Assembly: GCF_003201865.1 (NCBI RefSeq)
Contig: NZ_QJJJ01000002.1
Location: 186,001 to 250,000 of the forward strand
Direction: 5' to 3'
Length of the DNA stretch: 64,000 bases
Source of the DNA: Methylobacterium sp. B4
Lineage (GTDB): Bacteria; Pseudomonadota; Alphaproteobacteria; Rhizobiales; Beijerinckiaceae
Part shown: piece after piece, positions 34,172-43,800 of the stretch
Numbering within the stretch: the stretch's first letter is position 1
Layout of the letters: the number at the start of each line of letters is the position of its first letter
The notes under the pieces: generated by a model
The model's database searches: none
What the model was told of the DNA's origin: nothing
Seen by the model: only the letters and a program-made list of their open reading frames with translations
Program-made: the position numbers and the translations under genes

Positions 34172-35149
34172 ATGCCGAATTCTCAGCTGCTGCGCGACAT
34201 GGCCCTGTTCGTCGAGGTGGCCAGGCGGCGCAGCTTCAGCCAAGCCGCGGCAACACTGGGAATGCCGATCTCATCGCTCTCGCGCCGGATCGCAACCTTC
34301 GAGCAGACGGTCGGCATGCGCCTGCTCGACCGCACCACCCGCAAGCTGTCGCTCACCTCCTACGGCGAGATCTACTTCGCGCAGGCGACCCGCCTCGTCG
34401 AGGACGCGCACCGCGCCTTCGACGATCTGGTTGCCGAGGCGAAGGGGGCGAGCGGCCTGCTCAAGATCGCCGCTCCGCCGGATTTCTGGCTGCTCCAGCA
34501 CCTGTCGAGCGTCATCACGGAATTCTCGGCCGACCACGAGCACGTTCAGGTCCATGTCGAACTGAAGCCGTCGCAGAACGACCCGCTCGGCGACCAGTTC
34601 GATCTGGCGGTGACGGCCGAGGAACCGCGCGCGACCTCGCTGATCATGCGCAAGGTGGCCCAGGTCGAGGACGGGCTCTTCGCCGCGCCGGCCTATCTCG
34701 AAACCTATGGCTGGCCGGAGGCGCCCGGCGACCTCTCGGATCACCGGGTCATCGTTCCGGCGCTCGGCACCGGCCCGACCTGGTCGTTGACCCGCCGCGG
34801 TCAGACGGTTCCGGTGACGGTCAACGGTCCGATGTCCTGCAATTCGCCGAGCCTCGCCCGCTCCTTCGCCCTGGCCGGGCACGGTATCGTCGCCACCCAC
34901 CGCCTCAGCGTCGCGCGCGAGGTGGCCCAGGGCCGGCTGATGCCGCTGCTGCGGGAATGGGAGATGCCGCCGACGCCGATCTACATCGTCACGAGCTCGC
35001 GCCTGCTGCCGGCCAAGTCGCGCAGCTTCATCGATTTCGCCATGAAGCGCCTGCCGGCGATCCTGGCCGCCGAGGACGCCGAGCGAAAGGCGAGCGCGCG
35101 TAAACCCGGGCTGGTCGATCGAGGCGTCGGGCTTTCCAAATCCGCCTGA
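34172..35149 (+). CDS. LysR-family transcriptional regulator
   Basis: 325 aa. N-terminal winged HTH: MALFVEVARRRSFSQAAATLGMPISSLSRRIATFEQTVGMRLLDRTTRKLSLT (residues 10-60 in short: RSFSQAAATLG, SSLSRRIATFE). Effector domain follows, of the CrgA/AaeR-like group (LLKIAAPPDFWLLQHL). ATG 34172 is the family start; the earlier reading is low-complexity. Target unknown; it is not adjacent to a divergent metabolic gene. Confidence 0.9.
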   Translation: MPNSQLLRDMALFVEVARRRSFSQAAATLGMPISSLSRRIATFEQTVGMRLLDRTTRKLSLTSYGEIYFAQATRLVEDAHRAFDDLVAEAKGASGLLKIAAPPDFWLLQHLSSVITEFSADHEHVQVHVELKPSQNDPLGDQFDLAVTAEEPRATSLIMRKVAQVEDGLFAAPAYLETYGWPEAPGDLSDHRVIVPALGTGPTWSLTRRGQTVPVTVNGPMSCNSPSLARSFALAGHGIVATHRLSVAREVAQGRLMPLLREWEMPPTPIYIVTSSRLLPAKSRSFIDFAMKRLPAILAAEDAERKASARKPGLVDRGVGLSKSA

Positions 35150-35270
35150 AAGCGCGCCTCAGGCCGAAAACCGAGAGCCGTGCACCGATCCGAGATGGTC
35201 GGGCACGGCTCTCGTCGTTCCGTCGCTGCCGCCCGCGGATTGCGGGCAGCCGTCGAGCGGGCCGCCATGA

Positions 35271-35519
35271 TCAGAAGGCCGCCTGCTTGATCGGCTGCTG
35301 ATCGACGGGGGTCCTGATCCACTGAACGGCTCCGGGAACGGCGAAGCCGCCCTGGCGGTGGACCAGCACGTCGTTGGTTGCGAGACCCTGGGTCTCCAGG
35401 GTGAGCGCGCCGACGGTCTTGACGCCGTGCACCGCGGTCAGTTCCGCGGCACGCGCGGAGACCGGAGCGAGGAGCGCGAGGGTCAGGGCGGCGGCGAGCG
35501 GGGCGATACGTCTGGACAT
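35271..35519 (-). CDS. Small exported protein
   Basis: 82 aa. Sec signal MSRRIAPLAAALTLALLAPVSARA with cleavage after ARA; mature 58 aa of mixed beta character (AVHGVKTVGALTLETQGLA). Divergent from the LysR gene at 35616 across a 96-nt gap, so possibly its target. No family recognised. Confidence 0.65.
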   Translation of the reverse strand: MSRRIAPLAAALTLALLAPVSARAAELTAVHGVKTVGALTLETQGLATNDVLVHRQGGFAVPGAVQWIRTPVDQQPIKQAAF

Positions 35520-35615
35520 CTCTTCAACCTCTCCTGTCGGCGGCGGAAAATCCGTCGCTTCATGAGAGAGAATGTGCTCAGTCGTGCCTCATGAATCAAA
35601 TGGATCGATTTCATA

Positions 35616-36566
35616 ATGCGTATCGATCACGTGCATCTTTCTAGGCTCGATCTGAACCTGCTCGTCGCCCTCGACGCGCTGCTGACCGAGCGGAGCGTGA
35701 CCCGGGCGGCGGCGCGGATCGGCATCAGCCAGTCGGCCATGAGTCACGCCCTGGCGCGCCTGCGCACGACCTTCTCGGACGAGCTGCTGACGCGCGGGCC
35801 CGAGGGCATGCGGCCCACGCCCCGCGCGCTCGCCCTTCTCGCCCCGATTCAGGAAGCGCTGGCGCAGATCCAGCAGATCACCGCGCCGCCGGCAGCCTTC
35901 GACCCCGCCACCGCCGACATCACCTTCACCCTGGGCATCCCGGACTCGACCGAGGTGCTGCTGATGCCGATCCTGATCGCGCATCTCCAGACGAACGCAC
36001 CGGGCGTGAAGCTGCTGCTGCACACGGTCGATCGCAACCGCATCCTGGACGACCTCGACTCCGGACGGGTCGATCTCGGGATCGGCGTCTTCGAACAGGG
36101 GCAGACGCACCACAAGCGCCGCATCCTGAACAAGGAGAGCTACCTCTGCATCTTCAACGCGGACCTCGTCGGGGTCACCGCGCCGATCTCGCTCGACGAC
36201 TACGTGCGGATTCCCCACCTGCTCACGAGCCTCGTGGAGAGCGCCCACGGCGTCGTGGACGACGCGCTGGCCAAGATCGGCCGCAAGCGCGTCATCGCCC
36301 TGACCTCGCCGCGCTTCTCGGTGATGCCGTTCGTGGTCCGGCAGGCGCCGGTGATCGCCACGATGCATTCCCGGCTCGCGCGCTTCTTCGCCGAGAGCAT
36401 GGGGCTGACCGTGAGCCCGGCGCCGATCGCGCTGCCGGACGTGTCCATCTCGATGATCTGGCATTCGTCCAACGACGACGTTCCGAGCCAGCGCTGGCTG
36501 CGGGACACCATCATTACGCTGCGCCAATCCGACTCGCGCCTGCGGATCGGCCGCGCGCCGGGCTGA
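35616..36566 (+). CDS. LysR-family transcriptional regulator (NodD/PcpR-like)
   Basis: 316 aa. HTH: LDLNLLVALDALLTERSVTRAAARIGISQSAMSHALARLR, starting with the NodD-type HLSRLDLNLL segment. Effector domain 90-305 with DLGIGVFEQ. ATG 35616 follows an A/T-rich promoter segment. Divergent to the small exported protein gene. Confidence 0.9.
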   Translation: MRIDHVHLSRLDLNLLVALDALLTERSVTRAAARIGISQSAMSHALARLRTTFSDELLTRGPEGMRPTPRALALLAPIQEALAQIQQITAPPAAFDPATADITFTLGIPDSTEVLLMPILIAHLQTNAPGVKLLLHTVDRNRILDDLDSGRVDLGIGVFEQGQTHHKRRILNKESYLCIFNADLVGVTAPISLDDYVRIPHLLTSLVESAHGVVDDALAKIGRKRVIALTSPRFSVMPFVVRQAPVIATMHSRLARFFAESMGLTVSPAPIALPDVSISMIWHSSNDDVPSQRWLRDTIITLRQSDSRLRIGRAPG

Positions 36567-36644
36567 CGCGCCGGTTCGCGAGCACGTGCGGGAGAACCGG
36601 CCCGCGTCACGCGAGGTTGCCGCACTGTTCTGCAGGAGAACACC

Positions 36645-36881
36645 GTGCCTCGCTACTTCTTCGACATCGACGACGGCGTGCGCGATCTGCGCGATGACGA
36701 AGGCGTTCCCCTCGTCGATCGGGAAAGCGCCCGGAAGGAAGCCATCGCCACGCTCACGCAGCTGGCCCAGGACATGCTGCCCAACGGCAACGACCACGTC
36801 TTCAAGGCCCGCGTGCGCGACGAGAGCGGCGAACTGATTTATGAGGCCGCTCTGACGCTCAGAAGCGGCTGGGTTCCTTGA
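36645..36881 (+). CDS. DUF6894 family protein
   Basis: 78 aa, GTG start. MPRYFFDIDDGVRDLRDDEG is the DUF6894 signature (RYFFDxxDG), followed by the GxxLxDREEAR-like PLVDRESARKEAI. Very common short proteins in Methylobacterium; function unknown. It precedes a Crp/Fnr gene by 30 nt and may be co-transcribed. Confidence 0.85.
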   Translation: MPRYFFDIDDGVRDLRDDEGVPLVDRESARKEAIATLTQLAQDMLPNGNDHVFKARVRDESGELIYEAALTLRSGWVP

Positions 36882-36911
36882 CGATCGGGATCGAGGCCAC
36901 AGAACACTCTT

Positions 36912-37655
36912 ATGTCCTCAGCCCCCGACGCGCTCGAAAATCTGATCCGCAAGCTGGAGAGCACGTCGACCCTCACGGACGAGGAGCGACAGGCGATCCG
37001 GCGGCTGCCGGCCACCATCCGGCTCATCGTTCCCGGCCAGGACCTGGTGCAGGACGGCGAGCGGCCGGGGCAGTGCGGCTTGATCGTCGAGGGCTGGTCC
37101 TACCGCTACAAGCTGCTCGACGAGGGCCGCCGCCAGATCCTGTCCTTCCACGTCGTCGGCGACGTGCCGGACCTGCAGAGCCTGCATCTGGGCGTACTCG
37201 ATCACAGCCTGGCGGCCCTGACGCCCTGCACCTTCGCCCTCATCCCGCATGAGAACCTGAGGCGTCTGACCAGGACCTATCCTGACGTGGCCGCCCTCCT
37301 GTGGCGCGAGACGCTGGTCGATGCCGGCATCTTCCGCATCTGGATCACGGCGATGGGACGCCGCTCGGCCTATGGCCGGATCGCGCACCTCTTCTGCGAA
37401 CTCTACCTGCGGCAGGAGGCGGTCGGCCTCGCCGCCGATCTGCGCTGCCCCATGCCCCTGCGGCAGACGGATCTGGCCGATGCCACAGGCCTGACGACGG
37501 TGCATGTCAGCCGGGTGATGAAGGCCTTGCGGACCGAAGGGCTCATCACGTTGCGGGACCGCCTCCTGATCATCCACGACTGGAAGCGGCTCTCCGAGGC
37601 GGCCGAGTTCGATCCCACCTATCTGCACCTGAAGCGGGTCCAGACCGCCGCGTAA
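36912..37655 (+). CDS. Crp/Fnr-family transcriptional regulator
   Basis: 247 aa. cNMP-like sensor domain (residues about 20-140: VPGQDLVQDGERPGQCGLIVEG, GDVPDLQSLHLG) and C-terminal winged HTH (RQTDLADATGLTTVHVSRVMKALRTEGLI). No N-terminal Cys cluster, so not an Fe-S Fnr. Belongs to the Methylobacterium-type Crp paralogues; ligand unknown. Confidence 0.9.
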   Translation: MSSAPDALENLIRKLESTSTLTDEERQAIRRLPATIRLIVPGQDLVQDGERPGQCGLIVEGWSYRYKLLDEGRRQILSFHVVGDVPDLQSLHLGVLDHSLAALTPCTFALIPHENLRRLTRTYPDVAALLWRETLVDAGIFRIWITAMGRRSAYGRIAHLFCELYLRQEAVGLAADLRCPMPLRQTDLADATGLTTVHVSRVMKALRTEGLITLRDRLLIIHDWKRLSEAAEFDPTYLHLKRVQTAA

Positions 37656-37959
37656 GCGGACCCGACCTCGGACCTTCCGCGCATCGTCTGACGGGACGCC
37701 CGGTCGCGGACGTTCGCGGCGCCGGACGACCGATCGACGGCACGGACCGTATCGGATGCGCCCGGGGACCCGCGGCAAGACCGGAAACCTGTCCGTTCAG
37801 GATGGATCGGACGCGCGCCGCGTCACGGCGCAGGACGCCGAAAAGTCCCAGCTTTCTCAATCATTTCGTAAAATTTTTTGCTGGCCCGACACGAACGAAA
37901 AGTCGTTCTGTGAACGTTTTATGACATATTGCAACGCGTGCGATCATCGTGCGTGGAGG
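37656..37959. other. Intergenic region
   Basis: 304 bp; from 37850 on it is AT-rich and probably carries the promoter of the following exported-protein gene (TTCGTAAAATTTTTTG at 37864-37879 recurs in part at 61448). No gene. Confidence 0.35.
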
Positions 37960-38289
37960 ATGGACAGGAAGATGCATTCTGCTCGCGCCCTCACCGCGGC
38001 CCTCCTGCTTGGCGCCGCAGGATTGCCGGCATCCGCCGCCCCTCTTCCGGTGCAGCCGGCTCCGTTGGCGGACAGCACCGTCGAAGCGATCGATTGGCAC
38101 CCCAGCACCCGTCACTGGGACCACCATTTCCACGCGCATCAGGAATCCCTGCGCCATCACCGGCCGACCGAGGCAGAGCGCAGACTTCACCAGATCATGC
38201 GCGGCAGCGATTCCCCGACGCGCGATCAGCGGTCGCTCGGATCGCGCTACCGGCTCGGCGACAGGTTGGGCGGTGTCCACCGGTACTGA
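37960..38289 (+). CDS. Exported His-rich protein
   Basis: 109 aa. MDRKMHSARALTAALLLGAAGLPASAAP is a Sec signal; the mature part is His-rich (STRHWDHHFHAHQESLRHH). Two nearby ATGs (37960, 37972) are possible. His clusters suggest metal binding, but no family is recognised. Confidence 0.65.
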   Translation: MDRKMHSARALTAALLLGAAGLPASAAPLPVQPAPLADSTVEAIDWHPSTRHWDHHFHAHQESLRHHRPTEAERRLHQIMRGSDSPTRDQRSLGSRYRLGDRLGGVHRY

Positions 38290-38401
38290 GTTTGCCGTTC
38301 GGATCGGACGTCCGGTCCCGGCGCCGAGGTGAGCCCCCGGCTCGAACCTTTCCGGGCCGGGACGGTTGAGGGACACCGTTGCCCTCCAAAAAGGATCTTC
38401 C

Positions 38402-38677
38402 ATGCGGTTCACGATACCGGCGCTCGCCCTGGCGCTGATCCATCCGGCCGGGAGCGCTGCGGCTCAGGAGAGCGGGGGCGGGCAGGTGCCGTCGCCCCCG
38501 AGCCCGAAGGCCTCGGCCACGGGATCGCGGCCCGTGCCGGGCCCCGGCACGGCCGGCACCCCGAACGTGCCGGCGGTCGTCGGCGGTACGCCGGGCGCCG
38601 TGATCGGCGGCACGCCGACGAGCGGCCCGCCCGGAACCGGCGGCACCGCGGGCGGCCCCGGCCTCAGCGGACGATAG
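38402..38677 (+). CDS. Exported Gly/Pro-rich protein
   Basis: 91 aa. MRFTIPALALALIHPAGSAAA is a signal peptide; the rest is almost entirely G/P/T repeats (GGTPGAVIGGTPTSGPPGTGGT). Intrinsically disordered; function unknown. ATG 38402 has a weak AAAAAGGA upstream. Confidence 0.6.
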   Translation: MRFTIPALALALIHPAGSAAAQESGGGQVPSPPSPKASATGSRPVPGPGTAGTPNVPAVVGGTPGAVIGGTPTSGPPGTGGTAGGPGLSGR

Positions 38678-38759
38678 GACCGGCGAGCGGCCCGGGTTCG
38701 ACGCCCGGAGAGACATCCGGTCCCCTGGCTGCACACCGCTTCTGGGCTATGCTCGGGCC

Positions 38760-40520
38760 ATGAGCCGGACCTCTCCCGCCCGCCCCGCCCTCGCGCTCCT
38801 TCTCGCGCTGTCGCTTCTCGTACCCGAACCGGTGCGCGCGCAGGCGACGCCGCCCGCGCCCGAGCCGCCGCCGATCCAGTCGGACGAGGCCCGCCTCCTG
38901 CCGGTGCTGGCCCAGCGCGGCATGGTCTCCTCGCAGGATGCGCTCGCCACCCGCGTCGGCGTGGCGATCCTCGACAAGGGCGGCAACGCTGTCGATGCGG
39001 CGGTCGCGGTGGGCTTCGCGCTCGCCGTCACCCTGCCGCGGGCGGGCAATCTCGGCGGCGGCGGCTTCATGATGGTCCACCGCGCCGGCGCGAACGAGAC
39101 CGTGGCGCTCGATTACCGCGAGACCGCGCCCGCCGCGGCCACCCCCGACATGTTCCTGAACGCGCAAGGGGAGCCGGATCGCGCCGCCTCCACGCGGAGC
39201 GGCAAGGCGGTGGGCGTGCCGGGCACCGTGCGGGGGCTGGCCGAGGCGCATCGGCGCTACGGTTCGGGCAAGCTCACGCTGGCCGACCTGATCGCCCCGG
39301 CGGAAAGGCTCGCCCGCGAGGGCATCCCGGTCGAATCGGGGCTGGCCGATTCCCTGCCGCGGGCCTCCGGCCTGCTCGGGCAGTGGCCGTCGAGCCGGGC
39401 GGTGTTCTTCGAGGGCGACCACGTGCTGCCCCGCGGCGCCATCCTGCGGCAGCGCGACCTCGCCGACACCCTGAAGGCGATCGCCGAGCGTGGTCCCGAC
39501 GCCTTCTACGAGGGACCGATCGCTCAAAAAATCGCGGCCGCCGTGCAGGGCGCGGGCGGGATCATGACGACGGCGGATCTGTCCGCCTACCGGCCGGAGA
39601 TCCGCACGCCCGTGCGCGGCACCTATCGCGGCTACGAGATCGTCTCGATGCCCCCGCCGAGTTCCGGCGGCGTGCACCTCATCGAGATCCTCAACGTGCT
39701 GGAGGGCTACGACCTCGCGGGGCTGGGCGCGGGCAGCGCGCAGGCGCTCCACACTTTGGCCGAGGCGATGAAGCCGGCCTATGCCGACCGCGCCGCCTGG
39801 CTCGGCGACCCGTCCCGCACCCGCGTGCCGGTCGCCGGCCTCACCGCCAAGGCCTACGCCGCGACCTTGCGCGAAAAGATCGACCCGGAGCGCGCCAAAT
39901 CCGCTGCGGAGGTGAGCGCGGGCAACCCGCTGCCCTACGAGCCGGACCAGACCACGCATTTCTCGGTGGTGGACGGCGAGGGCAACGCCGTCTCCAACAC
40001 CTACACGCTGAACTTCTCCTACGGGATCGGCCTCGTGGCCGAGGGCACCGGCGTGCTGCTCAACAACGAGATGGACGACTTCTCCGCCAAGACGGGCGCG
40101 CGCAACGCCTACGGCCTCGTGGGCGGCGAGGCCAACGCCGTGGCGCCGGGCGCCCGCCCGCTCTCCTCCATGACGCCGACCTTCGTGTTCCGGGACGGCA
40201 AGCTCTTTCTCGTCACGGGAAGCCCCGGCGGCAGCCGCATCATCACGACCACGCTCCAGGTCATCGTCAACGTGCTCGATTTCCGCATGAACCTCGCCCA
40301 GGCCGTCGCGGCCCCGCGCATCCACCACCAGTGGCAGCCGGACGTGCTGATGGTGGAGGAGGGCGTCTCGCCCGACACGCTGGCGGTGCTGCGCGCCAAG
40401 GGCCACAACGTGAAGGTCGGCGCGACCTCGGGCTCGGCCAACTCGGTGATGGCCGAGGACGGCCTGCTCGCGGGTGCCTCCGACCCGCGCCAGCGCGGGA
40501 CGCTGGCCGAGGGGCGCTGA
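38760..40520 (+). CDS. ggt: Gamma-glutamyltransferase (periplasmic)
   Basis: 586 aa, normal length. Signal peptide 1-28. Self-cleavage occurs before the nucleophile Thr398 (PDQ-TTHFSVVDGEGNAVS), giving heavy and light chains. GNLGGGGFMMVH (96-107), DYRETAP (118-124) with the substrate-binding Arg, and the lid region LLNNEMDDFSAKTG are present, as is MTPTFVFRDG. Cleaves glutathione and other gamma-glutamyl compounds in the periplasm. The next gene, plsC, starts 66 nt later. Confidence 0.95.
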   Translation: MSRTSPARPALALLLALSLLVPEPVRAQATPPAPEPPPIQSDEARLLPVLAQRGMVSSQDALATRVGVAILDKGGNAVDAAVAVGFALAVTLPRAGNLGGGGFMMVHRAGANETVALDYRETAPAAATPDMFLNAQGEPDRAASTRSGKAVGVPGTVRGLAEAHRRYGSGKLTLADLIAPAERLAREGIPVESGLADSLPRASGLLGQWPSSRAVFFEGDHVLPRGAILRQRDLADTLKAIAERGPDAFYEGPIAQKIAAAVQGAGGIMTTADLSAYRPEIRTPVRGTYRGYEIVSMPPPSSGGVHLIEILNVLEGYDLAGLGAGSAQALHTLAEAMKPAYADRAAWLGDPSRTRVPVAGLTAKAYAATLREKIDPERAKSAAEVSAGNPLPYEPDQTTHFSVVDGEGNAVSNTYTLNFSYGIGLVAEGTGVLLNNEMDDFSAKTGARNAYGLVGGEANAVAPGARPLSSMTPTFVFRDGKLFLVTGSPGGSRIITTTLQVIVNVLDFRMNLAQAVAAPRIHHQWQPDVLMVEEGVSPDTLAVLRAKGHNVKVGATSGSANSVMAEDGLLAGASDPRQRGTLAEGR

Positions 40521-40586
40521 CGGACAAGAGTGGGCAAGGCCTCCTGCGCGCGATAAAGGAGCCCGCGCCCCTCACGCGGACCAAAG

Positions 40587-41378
40587 ATGCTCCTCCTCCG
40601 TTCGCTCGCCTTCAACCTGTCGTTCTACGTCGCGACCGCGCTCATCGCGATTGGGGGGCTGCCGGCCTTCGTCACCCGCAAGGGGGTGATCCGGGTCGCG
40701 CAGTTCTGGGGGCGCGCGGTGCTCTGGCTGCTGCGGGTCGTCGGCGGCACCCGCGTCGAGTTCCGCGGGCTGGAGAACATCCCGCCGGGGCCGCTGCTGG
40801 TGGCCGCCAAGCACCAGTCCGCGCTGGAGACGCTGGCGCTCACGACCCCGTTCGACGACTTCGCCTACGTGCTCAAGCGCGAACTGATGTGGGTGCCGGT
40901 GGTCGGCTGGTATTTCGGCCGGGGCGGCATGGTGCCGATCGACCGCTCCAAGGGCACCCGGGCCATGGCGGCGATGAACAAGGCGGCCGCGCAGGCCATC
41001 CGGGACGGGCGCCAGCTCATCATCTTCCCCGAGGGCACCCGCCGCCCGGCCGGGGCGCCGCCCGCCTACAAGCAGGGCGCCTCCCATCTCTACGCGGCGC
41101 TGAACGTGCCCTGCCTGCCGGTAGCGCTGAACACCGGCCTGTACTGGCGCCGCCGGGGTTTTCGCCGGATGCCGGGCACGACCGTGATCGAGTTCCTGCC
41201 GGTGATCCCGCCGGGCCTGTCGCGCGCGGCCTTCCTGACCGAGATGCAGAACCGCATCGAGACCGCCACCGAGGCGCTGCTGGCGGAGGGCCGCGCCGAC
41301 CTCGCCCGCCACGGCCACCCCGTCCCCGTGGCGACGGGCGGCTCGGTCCCGGCGGCGGATACGTCGGGCACGCTCTGA
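40587..41378 (+). CDS. plsC: 1-acyl-sn-glycerol-3-phosphate acyltransferase
   Basis: 263 aa. N-terminal membrane segment (1-27), then the acyltransferase motifs: KHQSALETL (HxxxxE, the usual HX4D position), [15 protein letters not shown] and IIFPEGTR. It acylates lysophosphatidate to phosphatidate at the inner membrane. The HX4E form is typical of alphaproteobacterial PlsC. Convergent with a truncated P-loop gene at 41379-41609. Confidence 0.93.
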   Translation: MLLLRSLAFNLSFYVATALIAIGGLPAFVTRKGVIRVAQFWGRAVLWLLRVVGGTRVEFRGLENIPPGPLLVAAKHQSALETLALTTPFDDFAYVLKRELMWVPVVGWYFGRGGMVPIDRSKGTRAMAAMNKAAAQAIRDGRQLIIFPEGTRRPAGAPPAYKQGASHLYAALNVPCLPVALNTGLYWRRRGFRRMPGTTVIEFLPVIPPGLSRAAFLTEMQNRIETATEALLAEGRADLARHGHPVPVATGGSVPAADTSGTL

Positions 41379-41609
41379 GATCAGCCGGCCGCGAAGGCCC
41401 GCACGGCCCCGCAGGACGATCCGCTCGATCTCGGCGCGGAAGGCGGCAGGCTCGGCCTCGATCCAGCCCGGACGCCAGTAGGCACGGTCGAGGTGGAACA
41501 CCGGCAGTCCGTGCCGGGCACCCAGCTTTCGAGCCAGCGTCGACTTTCCACTCCCCGGGGAGCCCAGCAGCACGATCCGCCGCGGCGAGGCGGGGGGAGG
41601 AGGGTTCAC
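41379..41609 (-). pseudogene. Truncated P-loop kinase (adenylate-kinase-related/FlaR-like)
   Basis: Begins GTG 41609, overlapping the metW stop (GTGA). It encodes [21 protein letters not shown] (Walker A) and [15 protein letters not shown], the signature of small topology-modulation-like kinases (about 170 aa), but family character ends after about 55-60 codons. The frame then runs on, without homology, through the antisense of plsC. C-terminal two thirds, with the catalytic lid, are missing, so it is probably a remnant. Confidence 0.65.
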
Positions 41610-42292
41610 CTGCGCTCGCCGCGCCTCAGCAGGAACACGCCCTGCGCGCCGATCAGGTTCCAGAACCACCACGGCATCGAGAAGCGCATCGGGCGCCCAC
41701 GCGCGTCGAGGGCGGTCGCCTTCTCGATGCGGGCGCCGACATCGCGGCACAGACCGACGAAGTCGCGGATCGTGCAGTGGTGGATGTTGGGGGTCTCGTA
41801 CCACGTCTCCGGCATGATCTCGGTGACCGGCATCCGGCCGCGGAAGGCAAGTTCGGCCCGCACCCGCCAATGCCCGAAATTCGGAAACGAGATGATGACC
41901 TGCCGGCCGATCCGCAGCAGGTGCTCCAGCACGACGCGCGGATTGCGGGTCGCCTGGATGGTCTGGGACAGGACCACCACGTCGAAGGCGTCGTCGGGGT
42001 AGTTGGCCAGATCGGTGTCGGCGTCGCCCTGGATCACGGGCAGGCCCTGGGCGAGGCAGGCGTTGACGCCCTCGCGGGACAATTCGATGCCCCGCCCGTC
42101 GACCCCGCGCCGGTCGCGCAGCAGCGCCAGCAGGGAGCCGTCGCCGCAGCCGATGTCGAGCACCCGCGCGCCCGGCGGCACGAGGCCGAGCACGACGATG
42201 TGGTCGACGCGGGCGCCGCTCTCGCCGCGGGGCAGGGCCTCGGCATCATGCCACGGCACGCCGGAGGCGGCGTCGGTGAAGCTCTCGCTCAT
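41606..42292 (-). CDS. metW: MetW, partner protein for homoserine acetyltransferase
   Basis: 228 aa methyltransferase-fold protein. SAM-site [15 protein letters not shown] (44-58); [33 protein letters not shown] and [15 protein letters not shown] are MetW-specific. It follows metX on the same strand with a 6-nt gap, the standard metXW operon of proteobacteria, and is needed for MetX function in methionine synthesis. Confidence 0.93.
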   Translation of the reverse strand: MSESFTDAASGVPWHDAEALPRGESGARVDHIVVLGLVPPGARVLDIGCGDGSLLALLRDRRGVDGRGIELSREGVNACLAQGLPVIQGDADTDLANYPDDAFDVVVLSQTIQATRNPRVVLEHLLRIGRQVIISFPNFGHWRVRAELAFRGRMPVTEIMPETWYETPNIHHCTIRDFVGLCRDVGARIEKATALDARGRPMRFSMPWWFWNLIGAQGVFLLRRGERR

Positions 42293-42298
42293 CGGTCC

Positions 42299-43516
42299 CT
42301 AGAGTCCTCGCGCCCGGGCGGCCGCCTCGATGAAGCCTTTCGCGGCGGAGAACATCGCCGGCTCGTCGAGCAGGAAGGCGTCGTGGCCCTTGTCGCTCTC
42401 CACCTCGACGAAGGCGACCGGCGCCGCGACCGCGTTGAGCGCGTGGACGATGGCGCGGGAATCGGCCGTCGGGAAGAGCCAGTCCGAGGTGAAGGAGATC
42501 ACGCAGAAGCGGGTCTTCGAGCCGCGGAAGGCATTGGCCAGCACGCCGCCATGGTCCTCGGCGAGGTCGAAATAATCCATCGCCCGGGTGAGGTAGAGGT
42601 AGGCGTTGGCATCGAAGCGCTCGACGAAGCTGAGGCCCTGGTGGCGCAGGTAGCTCTCGATCTGGAAGTCGGCGTTGAAGGAGAAGGTCGGCGCCGCCCG
42701 GTTCTGGAGGCGGCGGCCGAACTTGCGGTGCAGGGCCGGCTCGGACAGGTAGGTGATGTGCGCGCCCATCCGGGCGACGCCGAGGCCCTTCGAGGGCCGG
42801 GTGCCGGCCTCGAGATAGCGGCCCTCGGCCCAGGCCGGATCGGCCATGATCGCCTGCCGGCCGACCTCGTGGAAGGCGATGTTCTGGGCGGAATGCCGCG
42901 CCCCGGTCGCGATGGGCATCGCGGAAAACACCCGCTCGGGGAAGAGCGAGGCCCATTGCAGCACCTGCATCCCGCCCATCGAGCCGCCGATGCAGAGGAA
43001 GAGGTCGGGGATGCCGAGCCGGTCGAGGAGCATCGCCTGGGCGCGGACCATGTCGCGGATCGTCACCAGGGGGAAGTCGAGCCCGTAGGGACGGCCGGTC
43101 TCCGGGTTGAGCGAGGCCGGCCCGGTCGAGCCCATGCAGGAGCCGATCACGTTCGAGCAGACCACGAAGTAGCGGTCCGTATCGACCGGCTTGCCCGGTC
43201 CCACCAGCGTCTCCCACCAGCCGGGCTTGCCCGTCACCGGGTGGCGATGGGCGAAGTGCTGGTCGCCGGTGAGCGCGTGGCAGATCAGCACCGCGTTGGA
43301 GCGCTCGGCGTTGAGCGTCCCGGCGGTCTGGTAGGCGATCTGGAAGGGACCGAGCCGGGCGCCGGAATCCATGGCGAGCGGTTCGTCCGCCGAGAACAGC
43401 ATGACGGGGCTGCGCGGGTCGGAGGACGGGGACGCTTCGTAGCCCGCCCGGCGCACATCGTCCCGAGAGGCGGACTCGGCGCCTCGCTCGGCGTTCTGGG
43501 TGAGGCTGGAATCCAT
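42299..43516 (-). CDS. metX: Homoserine O-acetyltransferase
   Basis: 405 aa alpha/beta hydrolase. Nucleophile Ser179 in [25 protein letters not shown]; catalytic Asp/His in SDWLFP and [10 protein letters not shown]. Acetylates homoserine for methionine synthesis. ATG 43516 chosen: the N-terminal extension [13 protein letters not shown] is usual in Methylobacterium; the upstream frame is antisense-like. Upstream is a perfect palindrome ATGCGCTG-cgg-CAGCGCAT (43605-43623), but I do not see a SAM riboswitch consensus. Confidence 0.94.
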   Translation of the reverse strand: MDSSLTQNAERGAESASRDDVRRAGYEASPSSDPRSPVMLFSADEPLAMDSGARLGPFQIAYQTAGTLNAERSNAVLICHALTGDQHFAHRHPVTGKPGWWETLVGPGKPVDTDRYFVVCSNVIGSCMGSTGPASLNPETGRPYGLDFPLVTIRDMVRAQAMLLDRLGIPDLFLCIGGSMGGMQVLQWASLFPERVFSAMPIATGARHSAQNIAFHEVGRQAIMADPAWAEGRYLEAGTRPSKGLGVARMGAHITYLSEPALHRKFGRRLQNRAAPTFSFNADFQIESYLRHQGLSFVERFDANAYLYLTRAMDYFDLAEDHGGVLANAFRGSKTRFCVISFTSDWLFPTADSRAIVHALNAVAAPVAFVEVESDKGHDAFLLDEPAMFSAAKGFIEAAARARGL

Positions 43517-43800
43517 CGTGCGTCCCGGGCGCCGGCCCTGGACCGGTCCCTGAGTGGCCCGCCGCCGACATTCCCACCGGCGTCGCGGGCGGGCTCGTGG
43601 AACGATGCGCTGCGGCAGCGCATGTCTTGGCCGGCTGACGAGTGGAGGTAATGTGCGCATCCCCGAGCGTCAACGCGCCGGGCGGGTGCGGCCGGTTCCA
43701 CATGGGCCGCCATGTTCGCGGGCGCACACGCCTTCGCGCTGGCCCTTCGCCGCCGCGAACCGTAAACACGGGCTCGGCTCCCGCCCGGACGTTTGGCCCC

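Noticed and set aside
39383..43651. A very long open frame on the plus strand over ggt, plsC, metW and metX
   Set aside because: It runs through several well-recognised genes in wrong frame or on the opposite strand; composition is typical of shadow frames in GC-rich DNA.
43517..43700. SAM riboswitch ahead of metX
   Set aside because: Only a short perfect palindrome (43605-43623); the conserved core of SAM-II or other classes was not found.
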